The position numbers and the translations under genes are program-made. A DNA stretch of 51,445 nt from JAHEJX01 sp041605955 (GTDB lineage: Bacteria > Actinomycetota > Acidimicrobiia > Spongiisociales > UBA5794). The notes below the pieces were generated by a model. That model saw only the letters and a list, made by a program, of their open reading frames with translations. It did no database searches and was not told the DNA's origin. Where the stretch lies: contig JBFIXI010000024.1 of NCBI GenBank assembly GCA_041605955.1, positions 1 through 51,445 on the forward strand. The letters run 5' to 3'. This document shows, in pieces, positions 17,133-26,165 of this stretch; positions within the stretch are counted from its first letter, which is position 1, and every line of letters starts with the position of its first letter.

Positions 17133-17432
17133 GTGAAGCTGCATCGCGCTCAGGCATTTGCCGGATTCCTGATTGTGAGTTTGATCGCCCTCATCGGATT
17201 CGCCGCGTTCTCGGCAACGAGTCTGCGGGCAGCTCCGCCGCTGGACATACCTGATGACGCCAGCGCGCGGATTGCGGGTCAAATCCTCGGCGTGGATCTT
17301 GGTCCCGAGGTCGCCCAGGCAAGTGTGACTCCCCGTGACGCGGACGACTCCGCCGTGGATGATGCGGCGGGCGACGCCGACCCAGACTCGAGCAGCTCCC
17401 CGGCCGGCACGTCGCACTCCGATCCTCCCTAG
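17133..17432 (+). CDS. Small membrane-anchored or secreted protein
   Basis: 99 residues from GTG 17133: a short basic start, a hydrophobic helix (about residues 7-29, FAGFLIVSLIALIGFAAFSA), then an Ala/Asp/Ser-rich tail with acidic runs and no cysteine. The helix may be an uncleaved anchor or signal peptide. AAGG and GGAG lie 4-9 nt upstream of the GTG, which decides against the longer open frame from 16860. No family recognised. The gene is 53 bp from the HhH protein in the same direction. Confidence 0.6.
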   Translation: MKLHRAQAFAGFLIVSLIALIGFAAFSATSLRAAPPLDIPDDASARIAGQILGVDLGPEVAQASVTPRDADDSAVDDAAGDADPDSSSSPAGTSHSDPP

Positions 17433-17472
17433 CCGATGCCCGGCTCAAGGTGAGCACCTCCGGAACCCGGCC

Positions 17473-17478
17473 TAAACT
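17473..17478 (+). promoter_or_regulatory. Putative -10 box (TAAACT) for the HhH-domain gene
   Basis: It ends 7 nt before ATG 17486; there is no ribosome binding site between. Confidence 0.45.
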
Positions 17479-17485
17479 GGGCTAC

Positions 17486-17836
17486 ATGAAGAAGCTGATG
17501 AAGCTCCTCAGCCTGCTCGCCGTGATCGCGGGCATAGCCTGGGCGCTGCGCGACCAGATGCTGCCGGGGCCGACCGCACCCACGTCCCATCCTCCCGCCT
17601 TTCGGCATCCGCCGCCGCCAGCGCCGTCCCCCAACGGTCCGGCCGCGCTGGCCGCTGGCGACGACTTGACGGCTGTCAACGGTATTGGGCCGGTCTATGC
17701 CAAGCGACTCGCGGACGCCGGCGTAACGACATTCCGACAGCTGGCTGGGTCGGATGCAGACGAGTTGGCCGCTCGCACCGAGCTGTCTCGCGAGCGGCTT
17801 GCCGACTGGATCGGCAAAGCCGGAGAGTTGGCATAA
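17486..17836 (+). CDS. Membrane-anchored helix-hairpin-helix protein
   Basis: 116 residues: an N-terminal hydrophobic segment (about 5-22), a Pro/His-rich linker, then a HhH domain (about 64-116) with LTAVNGIGPVYAKRLADAG and TFRQLAG, as in many small bacterial proteins with a C-terminal Rad51-N/HhH-like domain. HhH motifs bind DNA non-specifically or mediate protein contacts. The start is ATG 17486, just after a -10-like TAAACT. It ends immediately before the region where the RlmN protein should begin. Confidence 0.8.
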   Translation: MKKLMKLLSLLAVIAGIAWALRDQMLPGPTAPTSHPPAFRHPPPPAPSPNGPAALAAGDDLTAVNGIGPVYAKRLADAGVTTFRQLAGSDADELAARTELSRERLADWIGKAGELA

Positions 17837-17904
17837 CCACATCGGCGGCCGCGCCGGCAACGCGTGTCACGCTCTACGACCTTGCGCCCGAGGAGCTCGG
17901 GGGG

Positions 17905-18915
17905 ATGCTTGGGGATGCCCCGCCTTACCGAGCCCGCCAGGTGGCGCGCTGGCTGTATCGCGACTTCGTCATGACGACGTCCGAGATGACCAATCTTCCT
18001 AAGGAGCTGCGAGCCGACCTGGCCGATCGTCTCTGGCCCTTTCGAGTCGAGCAAGCCCAGGAGGGCGACGCGGGTGGCACCCGCAAGTGGCTGTTTCGCG
18101 CGCCCGATGGCGCATCGATCGAGTCGGTGCTCATGGGATATGAGGACCGCACCACGCTGTGCATCTCCTCCCAGGCCGGCTGTGCAATGGGCTGCACCTT
18201 CTGCGCTACCGGCCAGTATGGCTTCGAGCGGCAGCTGACCGCGGGAGAGATAGTGGCGCAAGTGGCGTTCGCCAACGTCGACCTGCGACGGCGGCCGCTG
18301 CCGGGCTCACCGTCGCGCCTCGGCAACGTGGTATTCATGGGGATGGGCGAGCCCTTGGCCAACTACCCCAGGGTCGAGGAATCCCTGCGCCGCATGATCG
18401 AGATCATGGAGGTCGCCGCTCGGTCGATCACGGTTTCGACCGTCGGGGTCGTCCCGGGAATTCGCCGATTGGCGATGACGCCGTGGCAGGTGGGGTTGGC
18501 GGTCAGCCTCCATGCCGCGGATGACGACCTCCGTTCTCGGCTCGTGCCCCTCAACAAGCGGTACCCGTTGCGCGACGTGATCGCTGCCTGTCGCGAATAC
18601 TTCGATCGCAAGGGCCGCCGGGTGACCATCGAGTGGGCGTTGATGCGAGGCACCAATGATTCGGTCGAGCAGGCCCGCAAGCTGGCCGACATAGCGATCT
18701 CGCTGGCCGCCCACGTCAACGTCATCAATCTCAACCCGACCCCGTTGACCGATGAGAGGCCCGCCTCTGCGGGCGCAGTGGAGCGGTTCATGCGGACACT
18801 GCGGTCGGCCGGGGCCAATGCCACGTTACGAGCGACCCGAGGTCGTGACATCGACGGCGCGTGTGGCCAGCTGCGCACCCGATCCGATCCCCAACCGCTC
18901 CGTTTGGAGCGGTGA
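17905..18915 (+). CDS. rlmN: 23S rRNA (adenine-2503-C2)-methyltransferase RlmN
   Basis: Radical SAM enzyme that methylates A2503 of 23S rRNA (and tRNA A37). The cluster motif CAMGCTFC supplies Cys93, Cys97 and Cys100; Cys86 and Cys320 (DIDGACGQLR) match the catalytic cysteines of E. coli RlmN. Numbering is from ATG 17905. However, the same frame upstream reads VTLYDLAPEELGG, which aligns with the conserved N-terminal domain, so the real protein should start near 17,830-17,866. No ATG, GTG or TTG exists in frame there, so this start is provisional. Confidence 0.93.
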   Translation: MLGDAPPYRARQVARWLYRDFVMTTSEMTNLPKELRADLADRLWPFRVEQAQEGDAGGTRKWLFRAPDGASIESVLMGYEDRTTLCISSQAGCAMGCTFCATGQYGFERQLTAGEIVAQVAFANVDLRRRPLPGSPSRLGNVVFMGMGEPLANYPRVEESLRRMIEIMEVAARSITVSTVGVVPGIRRLAMTPWQVGLAVSLHAADDDLRSRLVPLNKRYPLRDVIAACREYFDRKGRRVTIEWALMRGTNDSVEQARKLADIAISLAAHVNVINLNPTPLTDERPASAGAVERFMRTLRSAGANATLRATRGRDIDGACGQLRTRSDPQPLRLER

Positions 18916-18974
18916 CTTTCGCCGCCAGCCGGGGCGAGCCGCCGACTGTGGGTTGCCATCGGAGAGGCATGGCA

Positions 18975-19131
18975 TATAGTTACTAGCGAGTAGGACATGG
19001 GGGCGGGCTCGACACCGCAAGCGCCCGAGCTGGCTCAAGTTCGTGGCGGGGTCGTCGATCATCCGTCTGGGTAGTGGATACCGAAGCCGTCGGCCGCGGC
19101 GCAACGGGAAGCGTGAAAGGGAAGCCGATCG
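18975..19131 (+). promoter_or_regulatory. Promoter and long 5' leader of galU
   Basis: TATAGT (18975-18980) is a good -10 box; transcription from about 18,987 would give a leader of about 145 nt. The leader holds a weak GCTCG/CGAGC stem (19007-19011/19026-19030). AAAGGGAAG about 10 nt before the ATG is the likely ribosome binding site. No known riboswitch is recognised. Confidence 0.35.
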
Positions 19132-20019
19132 ATGAAGCCAGTTCGCAAAGCCGTCTTCCCAGTTGGTGGGCTGGGCACGCGGTTCCTGCCGGCAACCAAG
19201 GCGTTGCCCAAAGAGATGCTTCCCGTAGTCGACAGGCCGCTCATCGAATACGCCGTCGATGAGGCTCGGTCGGCGGGAATCGAAGAGTTTGTCTTCGTCA
19301 CCGGACGCGGCAAGACGGCGATTCAGAATCATTTCGACAGCCACTTCGAACTCGAATACACATTGCGGGACCGGGGGCGCGACTCGGAGCTGTCGGCAAT
19401 CACCGCACCCCTGGGGGTGCCTGGACAGTTCGCTTACGTGCGCCAGATCGAGCCGCTGGGCCTTGGGCATGCGGTATGGACGGCGCGTAACTTCGTCGGC
19501 AACGAGCCGTTCGCAGTGTTGTTGGCGGATGATCTCATCAGCGGGGAGCCCGGCGCCATGGCCGAGATGGTCGAGGTGCAGGCCGAGCGCGGCGGCAACG
19601 CGGTCGCCCTGATGGAGGTGGCGGCCCACGAAACATCGCGCTACGGCGTGGTGGCGCCCGGAGCCGACGACGGCAAGGTCGTCGAAGTGCTCAATCTGGT
19701 CGAAAAACCGGACCCCGCCGAGGCCCCGTCCAATCTGGCAATCGTGGGCCGCTACATCCTCCAACCGGAGGTTCTGGACTTCCTGGCCCTCGGCGAGCGA
19801 GGCTCCGGCGGGGAAATACAGCTCACCGACGCGATGGCGCGGCTCATCGGTGGGGCTCCATTCAACGGGGTCAGATTCAGCGGGAAGCGCTACGACTGTG
19901 GCACGAAGATGGGCTTCGTGGAAGCCAACGTCGCCTACGCGCTGGAACGCACCGATCTCGGCGGCGACGTTAGCGCCACGATCGCGCGGCTCCTCGCCGA
20001 ACATGGCCCTTCGCGCTGA
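19132..20019 (+). CDS. galU: UTP-glucose-1-phosphate uridylyltransferase
   Basis: Makes UDP-glucose from UTP and glucose-1-phosphate for glycan synthesis. 295 residues, the usual bacterial length. The nucleotidyltransferase signature GGLGTRFLPATKALPKEM lies at residues 12-29, with VLLADDL, GRYILQPEV and the late GKRYDCGTKMGF motif. It is separated by 87 bp from the transaldolase gene, which has its own -10-like TACGTT, so the two need not be one operon, though both use hexose phosphates. Confidence 0.96.
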   Translation: MKPVRKAVFPVGGLGTRFLPATKALPKEMLPVVDRPLIEYAVDEARSAGIEEFVFVTGRGKTAIQNHFDSHFELEYTLRDRGRDSELSAITAPLGVPGQFAYVRQIEPLGLGHAVWTARNFVGNEPFAVLLADDLISGEPGAMAEMVEVQAERGGNAVALMEVAAHETSRYGVVAPGADDGKVVEVLNLVEKPDPAEAPSNLAIVGRYILQPEVLDFLALGERGSGGEIQLTDAMARLIGGAPFNGVRFSGKRYDCGTKMGFVEANVAYALERTDLGGDVSATIARLLAEHGPSR

Positions 20020-20106
20020 TCGACTCCGGACTGCCCCGGCACCGGGAAGGCGGTCTGGCCGTGATACGTTGTAGTTGCTATCTACGTCGAAAGGCCCCCT
20101 AACGAC

Positions 20107-21204
20107 ATGTCCAAGCTCCACGATCTCCACGCCGCCGGGCAATCCGTCTGGCTCGACTTCATTCGGCGCGACATGATCTCGAGCGGCGAGCTGGCCCAGC
20201 TCGTGGCCGACGGCATCCGCGGCGTCACCAGCAACCCCTCCATCTTCCAGCAGGCGATCGAGACATCGGATCAATACGATGACCAGATCCGCGGCGTGCT
20301 GTCCGCCCACCCGGACGCCACCGTGGACGAGGTCTTCGAAGAGCTAGCCGTCACCGACATTCAAGGCGCCGCCGACGTATTGCGGCCGGTGTACGAGGCG
20401 GCGGATCGCAACGATGGATTCGTCAGCCTGGAAGTGTCGCCGCTTCTCGCCGCCGATACGGCCGGCACGATCGAGGCCGCCCACCGGTTGTGGAAAAAGG
20501 TGGATCGACCGAACTTGATGATCAAGGTTCCGGCCACCCCCGAGGGCATGCCGGCCATAGAGGAGCTGATCGCAGCAGGCGTCAATGTCAACGTCACTCT
20601 GCTGTTCGCCTTGTCTTCGTACCAGGATGCCGCCCATGCCTACCTGCGCGGCTTGGCACGAGCGAATGATCCCTCCTCGATATCTTCCGTGGCCTCCTTC
20701 TTCGTCTCTCGGGTCGACACCAAGGCCGACGCCGTTCTCGACAAGCTGGGAACTCCCGAGGCGCTGGCACTGCGCGGCACGATCGCGGTCGCCAACGCCA
20801 AGCTTGCGTACCGAACCTTCCGAGCCATATTCGCCGGCCCGGCGTTCGCGGCCGCGCTCGACCGCGGAGCCCGCCCGCAACGTTGCCTGTGGGCGTCGAC
20901 GTCGACCAAGAATCCCGCCTACTCCGATGTCCTCTACGTCGAGACGTTGGTTGGGTCGCAAACGGTCAACACGTTGCCGCCGGCCACCGTCGAGGCATTC
21001 CTCGACCACGGCAGCATCGACCCCGCTGCGGTGACCAGCGCCGTGGGCGATGCCGAAGGCGCCTTGCAGGCATTCCGTGCCGTGGGCGGCAACGTGGACG
21101 TCGTCACCGCCGAGCTCCTGCAAGAAGGGGTCGAGAAGTTCGCCGACTCGTACGTCGACATGCTCGCCACCCTGCGGCGCAAGATGGAAGCCATCACTGG
21201 ATGA
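20107..21204 (+). CDS. tal: Transaldolase
   Basis: Pentose phosphate pathway enzyme that transfers a dihydroxyacetone unit between sugar phosphates. 365 residues, the longer actinobacterial/cyanobacterial type. The Schiff-base lysine is Lys140 in LMIKVPAT; TSNPSIF and the phosphate-site text SFFVSRVDTK and WASTSTKNP are present. Its stop overlaps the start of the glucose-6-phosphate isomerase gene (ATGA), matching the fused transaldolase-isomerase proteins known in other bacteria. Confidence 0.96.
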   Translation: MSKLHDLHAAGQSVWLDFIRRDMISSGELAQLVADGIRGVTSNPSIFQQAIETSDQYDDQIRGVLSAHPDATVDEVFEELAVTDIQGAADVLRPVYEAADRNDGFVSLEVSPLLAADTAGTIEAAHRLWKKVDRPNLMIKVPATPEGMPAIEELIAAGVNVNVTLLFALSSYQDAAHAYLRGLARANDPSSISSVASFFVSRVDTKADAVLDKLGTPEALALRGTIAVANAKLAYRTFRAIFAGPAFAAALDRGARPQRCLWASTSTKNPAYSDVLYVETLVGSQTVNTLPPATVEAFLDHGSIDPAAVTSAVGDAEGALQAFRAVGGNVDVVTAELLQEGVEKFADSYVDMLATLRRKMEAITG

Positions 21205-22832
21205 GTGTCCGGCTCCAGCTGGAGCTGGGAGAACACCTCGACGCCGTCGCCGACCGCCTCGCCGATTGGGCTCGCGGCGACATGCTGCGGCGGATGTGGG
21301 ATCGGGATCACACCGTGTGGTCCCCGACCCCGCTACCGGAGCTGACGGATCGTCTCGGCTGGCTCGACCTACCGGACCGACTGCTCGGCCTGATCCCTTC
21401 CCTGGAGAGCTTCGGCGCCGAGCTGAAGGCTGCTGACATTGCCCACGTCGTGGTGTTGGGCATGGGGGGATCGAGCCTCGCCCCAGAGGTCTATTTCGAG
21501 ACTCTCGGCGCCGCCGAGGGTCATCCGGATTTGAGGGTGCTCGACTCGACTCATCCGGCCGCGGTGGTCGCCACCGCAGAGGCGGTGGATCTGAAGCGCA
21601 CCCTGTTCGTCGTCGCCTCCAAATCGGGCACCACCATCGAGCCGCTGTCGTTCATGGAGTACTTCTGGAAGCGGATGAGTGACGTGACCGCTCGGCCTGG
21701 CAGCCACTTCGTTGCCACGACCGACCCGGCAAGCAAGCTCGAAGCGCTGGCCGCGGAACGAGGCTTCCGCCGTGTCTTCCGCGCCCCGCCGGACGTCGGG
21801 GGACGCTATTCGGCGCTCACCGAGTTCGGCATGGTGCCGGCGGCGGCAATCGGAGCCGATCTGCGAGCGATGCAAGCGGCCGCCGCAGCCGAGCAGGCCC
21901 GCCACTCCCCCGCGGCCACGATCGCTTCCGCCCCCGGGTGCCGTCTCGGCGCAGCGCTGGGCGAGCTGGCTCTGGAAGGCCGGGACAAGGTCACGTTCCT
22001 GACGAGCCCCGATCTGGCGGCCTTGCCGGCATGGATCGAGCAACTCATCGCCGAGTCGACCGGAAAGAACGGCACTGGGATCGTGCCGATAGCCGGCGAG
22101 CCGCTGACAGCTGGGACGACGTACGGGACCGACCGCTTCTTCGTGGTGATTCGCTCGGCCGACGCCGAACCGATCGACGAGGCGCCGATAGCGCACCATC
22201 CGCGGGCCACGATGACGCTGGACGCGACCACCGACATCACCGGGGCGATGTACATCTTCGAAGTCGCCACGGCTCTCGCCGGCGCTGTGCTTGGGATCCA
22301 GCCCTTCGACCAGCCGGACGTTCAGCTCGCCAAGCAGCTCGCCCACAATGCCATGTCGGGATCCCTCGACACATCCGCCGTAGTCGAGCACGATGCGATG
22401 GCAGAAGATTTGGGGCGGCACGTGGCTGATTGGCTCGACGGGGCGCAGCCGGGTGAGTACATCGGAATCCAGGCATTCATCGCGCCGACCGACGAGGCCC
22501 GCCGGCTGTTGGGGAAGGCTCGGACCGCCTTGCGCGATGCCACCGGGTTGGCAACCACGCTGGACTTTGGGCCTCGATTTCTCCACTCCAGCGGTCAGCT
22601 CCACAAGGGTGGCCCCAACTCCGGGCTGTTTCTCGAGATAATCGACCACCCAACGCCGCAGGTGGTGGTGCCGACTACCGACTACGACTTCGGCAAGCTG
22701 ATAACCGCGCAAGCTATCGGCGATCACCTGGCGCTGCGGCAACGTGACCGCCGGGTCCTCCTGGTCTGTCTCGGCGATGACACCACTGTGGCGCTCCAGC
22801 GATTGACCCAACTCCTGGCGGAGACCGGTTGA
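21201..22832 (+). CDS. pgi: Glucose-6-phosphate isomerase
   Basis: Interconverts glucose-6-phosphate and fructose-6-phosphate. 543 residues. Motifs: VVVLGMGGSSLAPEV (phosphate-binding SIS domain), VASKSGTTIEP, and late GPRFLHSSGQLHKGGPNSGL, which carries the conserved His/Lys region. The sequence is of the divergent type seen as the second half of bifunctional transaldolase/isomerase proteins rather than the E. coli type. ATG 21201 overlaps tal by 4 bp; the longer open frame upstream is a shadow of tal. Confidence 0.95.
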   Translation: MSVRLQLELGEHLDAVADRLADWARGDMLRRMWDRDHTVWSPTPLPELTDRLGWLDLPDRLLGLIPSLESFGAELKAADIAHVVVLGMGGSSLAPEVYFETLGAAEGHPDLRVLDSTHPAAVVATAEAVDLKRTLFVVASKSGTTIEPLSFMEYFWKRMSDVTARPGSHFVATTDPASKLEALAAERGFRRVFRAPPDVGGRYSALTEFGMVPAAAIGADLRAMQAAAAAEQARHSPAATIASAPGCRLGAALGELALEGRDKVTFLTSPDLAALPAWIEQLIAESTGKNGTGIVPIAGEPLTAGTTYGTDRFFVVIRSADAEPIDEAPIAHHPRATMTLDATTDITGAMYIFEVATALAGAVLGIQPFDQPDVQLAKQLAHNAMSGSLDTSAVVEHDAMAEDLGRHVADWLDGAQPGEYIGIQAFIAPTDEARRLLGKARTALRDATGLATTLDFGPRFLHSSGQLHKGGPNSGLFLEIIDHPTPQVVVPTTDYDFGKLITAQAIGDHLALRQRDRRVLLVCLGDDTTVALQRLTQLLAETG

Positions 22833-23431
22833 TCCGCACCATCTTCTTCGACGTGGGCGGGGTGATCCTCACCAACGGCTGGGATCGCCATCAACGGCAG
22901 CGCACCGCCGAGGCATTTGGCCTCGACTACGAAGAGTTTCAAGATCGGCACGACTTCGTCGCCCACGACTTCGAAACCGGGCAGATCAGCCTCGAGGAAT
23001 ACCTCACTCGAACCGTCTTCTACCGCGCCAGGGACTTCAGCCGGGCCGCCTATACCGCCGCGATCTATTCCCATTCCGAAGAGCTACCGGGCTCCCTGGC
23101 GCTGCTGGACGAGCTCGCCGCCCAGGATCTGCAGCTCGCCACGCTCAACAACGAGGGGCGTGAGATCAACGAGCACCGCATCCGCAGCTTCGAGCTCAAT
23201 CAGCGGATGTCGCTCTTCCTATCGTCGTGCTATCTGGGTGTGAAGAAGCCGGAACGGGCCATCTATGAGCTCGCCCTACAGATAACCCAGCGCCGCGCCG
23301 AGGAATGCGTCTTCATCGACGATCGCGAGCTGAACTTGGAGTGCGCGGCCGAGCTGGGGATCGAAGGAGTGCTGTTCACCGGGACCGACGAGCTGCGTGC
23401 TGCGCTGCGCGCCCGGGGAGTGGCCCTCTAG
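22829..23431 (+). CDS. HAD-family hydrolase (subfamily IA)
   Basis: 200 residues with HAD motif I FFDVGGVI (nucleophile Asp8; the second Asp is Gly as in the DVGGV group), motif II LATLNN, the Lys motif VKKPERAIY and motif III CVFIDDRELN. The family contains sugar-phosphate phosphatases and similar enzymes. The start is TTG 22829 overlapping the pgi stop (TTGA), making it the third gene of a coupled run, so a sugar phosphate is a reasonable but unproven substrate. Its stop interlocks with the stop of the convergent kinase gene (CTAG). Confidence 0.87.
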   Translation: MIRTIFFDVGGVILTNGWDRHQRQRTAEAFGLDYEEFQDRHDFVAHDFETGQISLEEYLTRTVFYRARDFSRAAYTAAIYSHSEELPGSLALLDELAAQDLQLATLNNEGREINEHRIRSFELNQRMSLFLSSCYLGVKKPERAIYELALQITQRRAEECVFIDDRELNLECAAELGIEGVLFTGTDELRAALRARGVAL

Positions 23432-25395
23432 GCGTCCGCCACCGCGCCGCTGCGCTCTGTGAACGTGTTAGCCGGCGACGCTGCCATCAACTCGAGGGTG
23501 AAGACGCTGTTGCCGTCGAAGCGATAGGTCAGATCGCCGTCCATCAGCCGCGCCAGACGACGCGAAACCGTGAGGCCCAGCCCCACCGAAGCCGTTCTTC
23601 CCAAAGAGCGATGGGCTCGCTCATAAGCTTGAAAGATCACCTCGCGATCTTCGGGAGCGACCCCCTCCCCGTTGTCCGCAACGTCCACCCACACCCTGTG
23701 CTCGTCATGGCTCACGGTCACGTGGATCCGGTCGCCTCCGTATCGAAAGGCATTGGTCAACAGGTTGCGGATGATCTGACGAAAGCGCACGGGATCGGCA
23801 AAACAGACCGGGTTCTGGTCGGTCATCGACAGCTCCACCCCGGCAGGAACTCGCATCGCCGCGACGACGTCGGCAATAACGGAAGTCACCGCCATCGGCT
23901 CGACATGGATCGGAAGTTTGCCGATGTCGGCACGAGCGGCGACCAGCAGATCTTCCACCAAATCGGACATCTCTTGGGTCTGGCCGACCAACAGGTCGAG
24001 CAGGTCATCGCGGGCGGACGGATCAACCTCCGACCAGCGCTCCTGCAGCTCCAGGGCCACCCCGAGCACAACAGTGAGCGGGGTGCGCACCTCGTGGCTG
24101 ATGGAGGCGATGAACTCGTCCTTCGAGGAAACCAACTCTTCCAGTCGCCGTCGCGAGGCGGTGCGCTCCAACGTGGCAGCAACCACCCCGGCGATGGACT
24201 GCAGGAAGAGTAGGTCTTCGTCCGGCGCCTCGAAGGTGCCACCGGTTGCCGCCGCCAGCAGGGCGACGCCATCGTCGATATCCGGCAGCGGAACCACACC
24301 AACCGTGCCGCCGTCCGGTGCCGCCACAACCGCGCCGTCGCCGGACTCCGGAATCTGCGACAACAGCCAATTCGGGTCTAGCTCATCCAAGAGCGTCCCC
24401 ACGAGCGCGGGATCATCCCAGCGGGCGAAGGCCTTCAGCGGTTGCCCCCTCAGCAATGCCACCGCATCCATTCCCAAGACCTCTTGAGCGATCCGGGCGG
24501 CGCTGAGGGCGACTGCGTGCGCATCGTTCGACTGCAGGGCGAGCTGGCCGAGGGCCGAGACCGACGCTTGCTTGAGCTCACGGGCACGTATCTGAGCTTC
24601 TGCGACGTATCGTTCGGTCACGTCGAACAGAGCTCCCTCGTAGACCAGCGAGCCGTCTGCGGCGGGCACCACCCGGGCGAAAAACCGTGCCCAAATGGGC
24701 GCCCCGTCGAGGCGGGCCAACTCGAAGTCGCGACCGGCCAGCGAACCCGTCCGCGCCAGATCGGCCGTGATCGCCTCCCGGTCCGACGGACGTACGTACA
24801 GCTTCTCGGCGTTGATGCTGAGCAGATACTTGGGGTGGGGATAACCCGCCAGCTCTGCCATGGCTTGGTTGGCGTCCACGATCTCCCCGTTGGGACGACT
24901 GCGGAACATGGCAACCGTGTGATCAGCGAAGAAGCGGCGGAAGCTCCTCTCCGTTTCGTCCAACGCCGCTTCCGTATTCCGGAGATCCGTCACATCGTGG
25001 ATCTGCAGGTAGAACCCGGGATTCTCGGGCGTGGCGATGTACGCCAGCCCCAGCACGACGTTGCGAGCGTGGCCGTCGGCTACCAGACGCACCTCACGGC
25101 GGATGGTGCCTTCTTGGCTGCTGTTGGCGTCGATGATGAACTGCACGATGTCGTGCCGGTCTTCGGGATGGATCATCGAGATCGCCGGCCTGCCGACACG
25201 GCGACGCAGCGATTCGTCCAGCAGCTCACAAGCCGCCGCGTTGACTTCGACTACCCGGCCTCGGGCATCGAGCCAGAGCCCAGGCAGCGCGGCGCTCAGG
25301 AATGCTTTGCGATAGCGATCGACCCGCGTCGAAGGCTCCATAGCCCGCACCAATTGCACGTCATCCCCCTTCATCCTGAGAGGTTCTATCGGCAC
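23428..25395 (-). CDS. PAS-PAS-GAF sensor histidine kinase
   Basis: 655 residues with no membrane segment: PAS domains at about 28-140 and 150-265, a GAF-like domain at about 280-415, HisKA with phospho-acceptor His434 (SISHEVRTPL) and a HATPase domain with RQIIRNLLTNAFRYG (N box), DNGEGV (G1) and GLGLTVSRRL (G2). It is therefore a cytosolic sensor of small ligands, redox or light; no binding residue for heme or flavin is evident. GTG 25395 is supported by AGGAGG about 8 nt upstream. No response regulator is adjacent, so it is an orphan kinase. Confidence 0.92.
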   Translation of the reverse strand: MPIEPLRMKGDDVQLVRAMEPSTRVDRYRKAFLSAALPGLWLDARGRVVEVNAAACELLDESLRRRVGRPAISMIHPEDRHDIVQFIIDANSSQEGTIRREVRLVADGHARNVVLGLAYIATPENPGFYLQIHDVTDLRNTEAALDETERSFRRFFADHTVAMFRSRPNGEIVDANQAMAELAGYPHPKYLLSINAEKLYVRPSDREAITADLARTGSLAGRDFELARLDGAPIWARFFARVVPAADGSLVYEGALFDVTERYVAEAQIRARELKQASVSALGQLALQSNDAHAVALSAARIAQEVLGMDAVALLRGQPLKAFARWDDPALVGTLLDELDPNWLLSQIPESGDGAVVAAPDGGTVGVVPLPDIDDGVALLAAATGGTFEAPDEDLLFLQSIAGVVAATLERTASRRRLEELVSSKDEFIASISHEVRTPLTVVLGVALELQERWSEVDPSARDDLLDLLVGQTQEMSDLVEDLLVAARADIGKLPIHVEPMAVTSVIADVVAAMRVPAGVELSMTDQNPVCFADPVRFRQIIRNLLTNAFRYGGDRIHVTVSHDEHRVWVDVADNGEGVAPEDREVIFQAYERAHRSLGRTASVGLGLTVSRRLARLMDGDLTYRFDGNSVFTLELMAASPANTFTERSGAVADA

Positions 25396-25416
25396 GCCGG
25401 CGGCCTCCTGTAGTAA

Positions 25417-25983
25417 CTAGTCCTCGTCGGTCCGGAGATCGACCAGCCAGCGACCGCGCCGCTCGACGAGGCGCACCTGATTGCCGCGCTCCATGATCGC
25501 CACCGTCGGGTCCTCATCGAGTAGCTCGCTGTAGTACTCGTTGCCGGCATCGTCCTTGGCGACGATGCGGTACTTCATCGTGCCGTCGTCGCCAATCGCC
25601 GCCTCGGCACGGCGGAACTCGGCCGGCGCCGTCGTGGGCACCGAGCCCGGCGGGCGTCGGGCGCCGTTCTCCACGGCACGCCTGGCGCGCATGGCGGCTG
25701 CAATACGGGAGATGACGAACAGCACCATGCCGAAGACGACGAAGACGATTGGAAACAGCCACAGGTTGGTGAAGGTCTTCTCAGTGGCGCCGGCCGGATC
25801 GGCGGGGTCGTACAGCACTTCCATCCCGGACCCGATCTCCGGCGGAGATCCGGTCGCGATCCTCGCCGTAATGCGGTACGTCTGCCCGTCCCCGGTCTGG
25901 AACTCGATAACCGGTCGATAGGTGACGTCCCCTTCGCTGTCGGTGTCGCGCACCACGTCGACTACGGTCCCTGGCGCGGTCAC
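25417..25983 (-). CDS. DUF3592-type membrane protein, start uncertain
   Basis: 188 residues from GTG 25983: a DUF3592-like extracytoplasmic domain (TVVDVVRDTDSEGDV... YRITARIATGSPPEIGSGMEVLYDPADP), a transmembrane helix (about 72-94), then a cytoplasmic tail. The same frame continues upstream to 26139 and encodes another hydrophobic helix (SLFIALGFFAAAGLWAFFS), the helix expected at the N terminus of this family, but it contains no normal start codon. An ATG at 26083 is one base out of frame with it. The gene may therefore be longer and frameshifted, or the sequence may hold a one-base error. Confidence 0.75.
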   Translation of the reverse strand: MTAPGTVVDVVRDTDSEGDVTYRPVIEFQTGDGQTYRITARIATGSPPEIGSGMEVLYDPADPAGATEKTFTNLWLFPIVFVVFGMVLFVISRIAAAMRARRAVENGARRPPGSVPTTAPAEFRRAEAAIGDDGTMKYRIVAKDDAGNEYYSELLDEDPTVAIMERGNQVRLVERRGRWLVDLRTDED

Positions 25984-26153
25984 CTGGTTGCTGACGCGTG
26001 CCAGCGAGAAGAACGCCCACAGCCCGGCCGCGGCGAAGAAGCCGAGGGCAATGAAGAGGCTGACACAGCCGCAGCTGCGGCATCCCCGGGGGGCTCGATC
26101 GGTCGCCGCGGCGACGGTAACTGGTGCCCGGGACGGTCCCTAGCCTATTTGGG

Positions 26154-26159
26154 TAGCCT
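26154..26159 (+). promoter_or_regulatory. Putative -10 box (TAGCCT) for the DUF2461 gene
   Basis: It ends 6 nt before ATG 26166 with no Shine-Dalgarno sequence. Confidence 0.45.
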
Positions 26160-26165
26160 GCCGGC

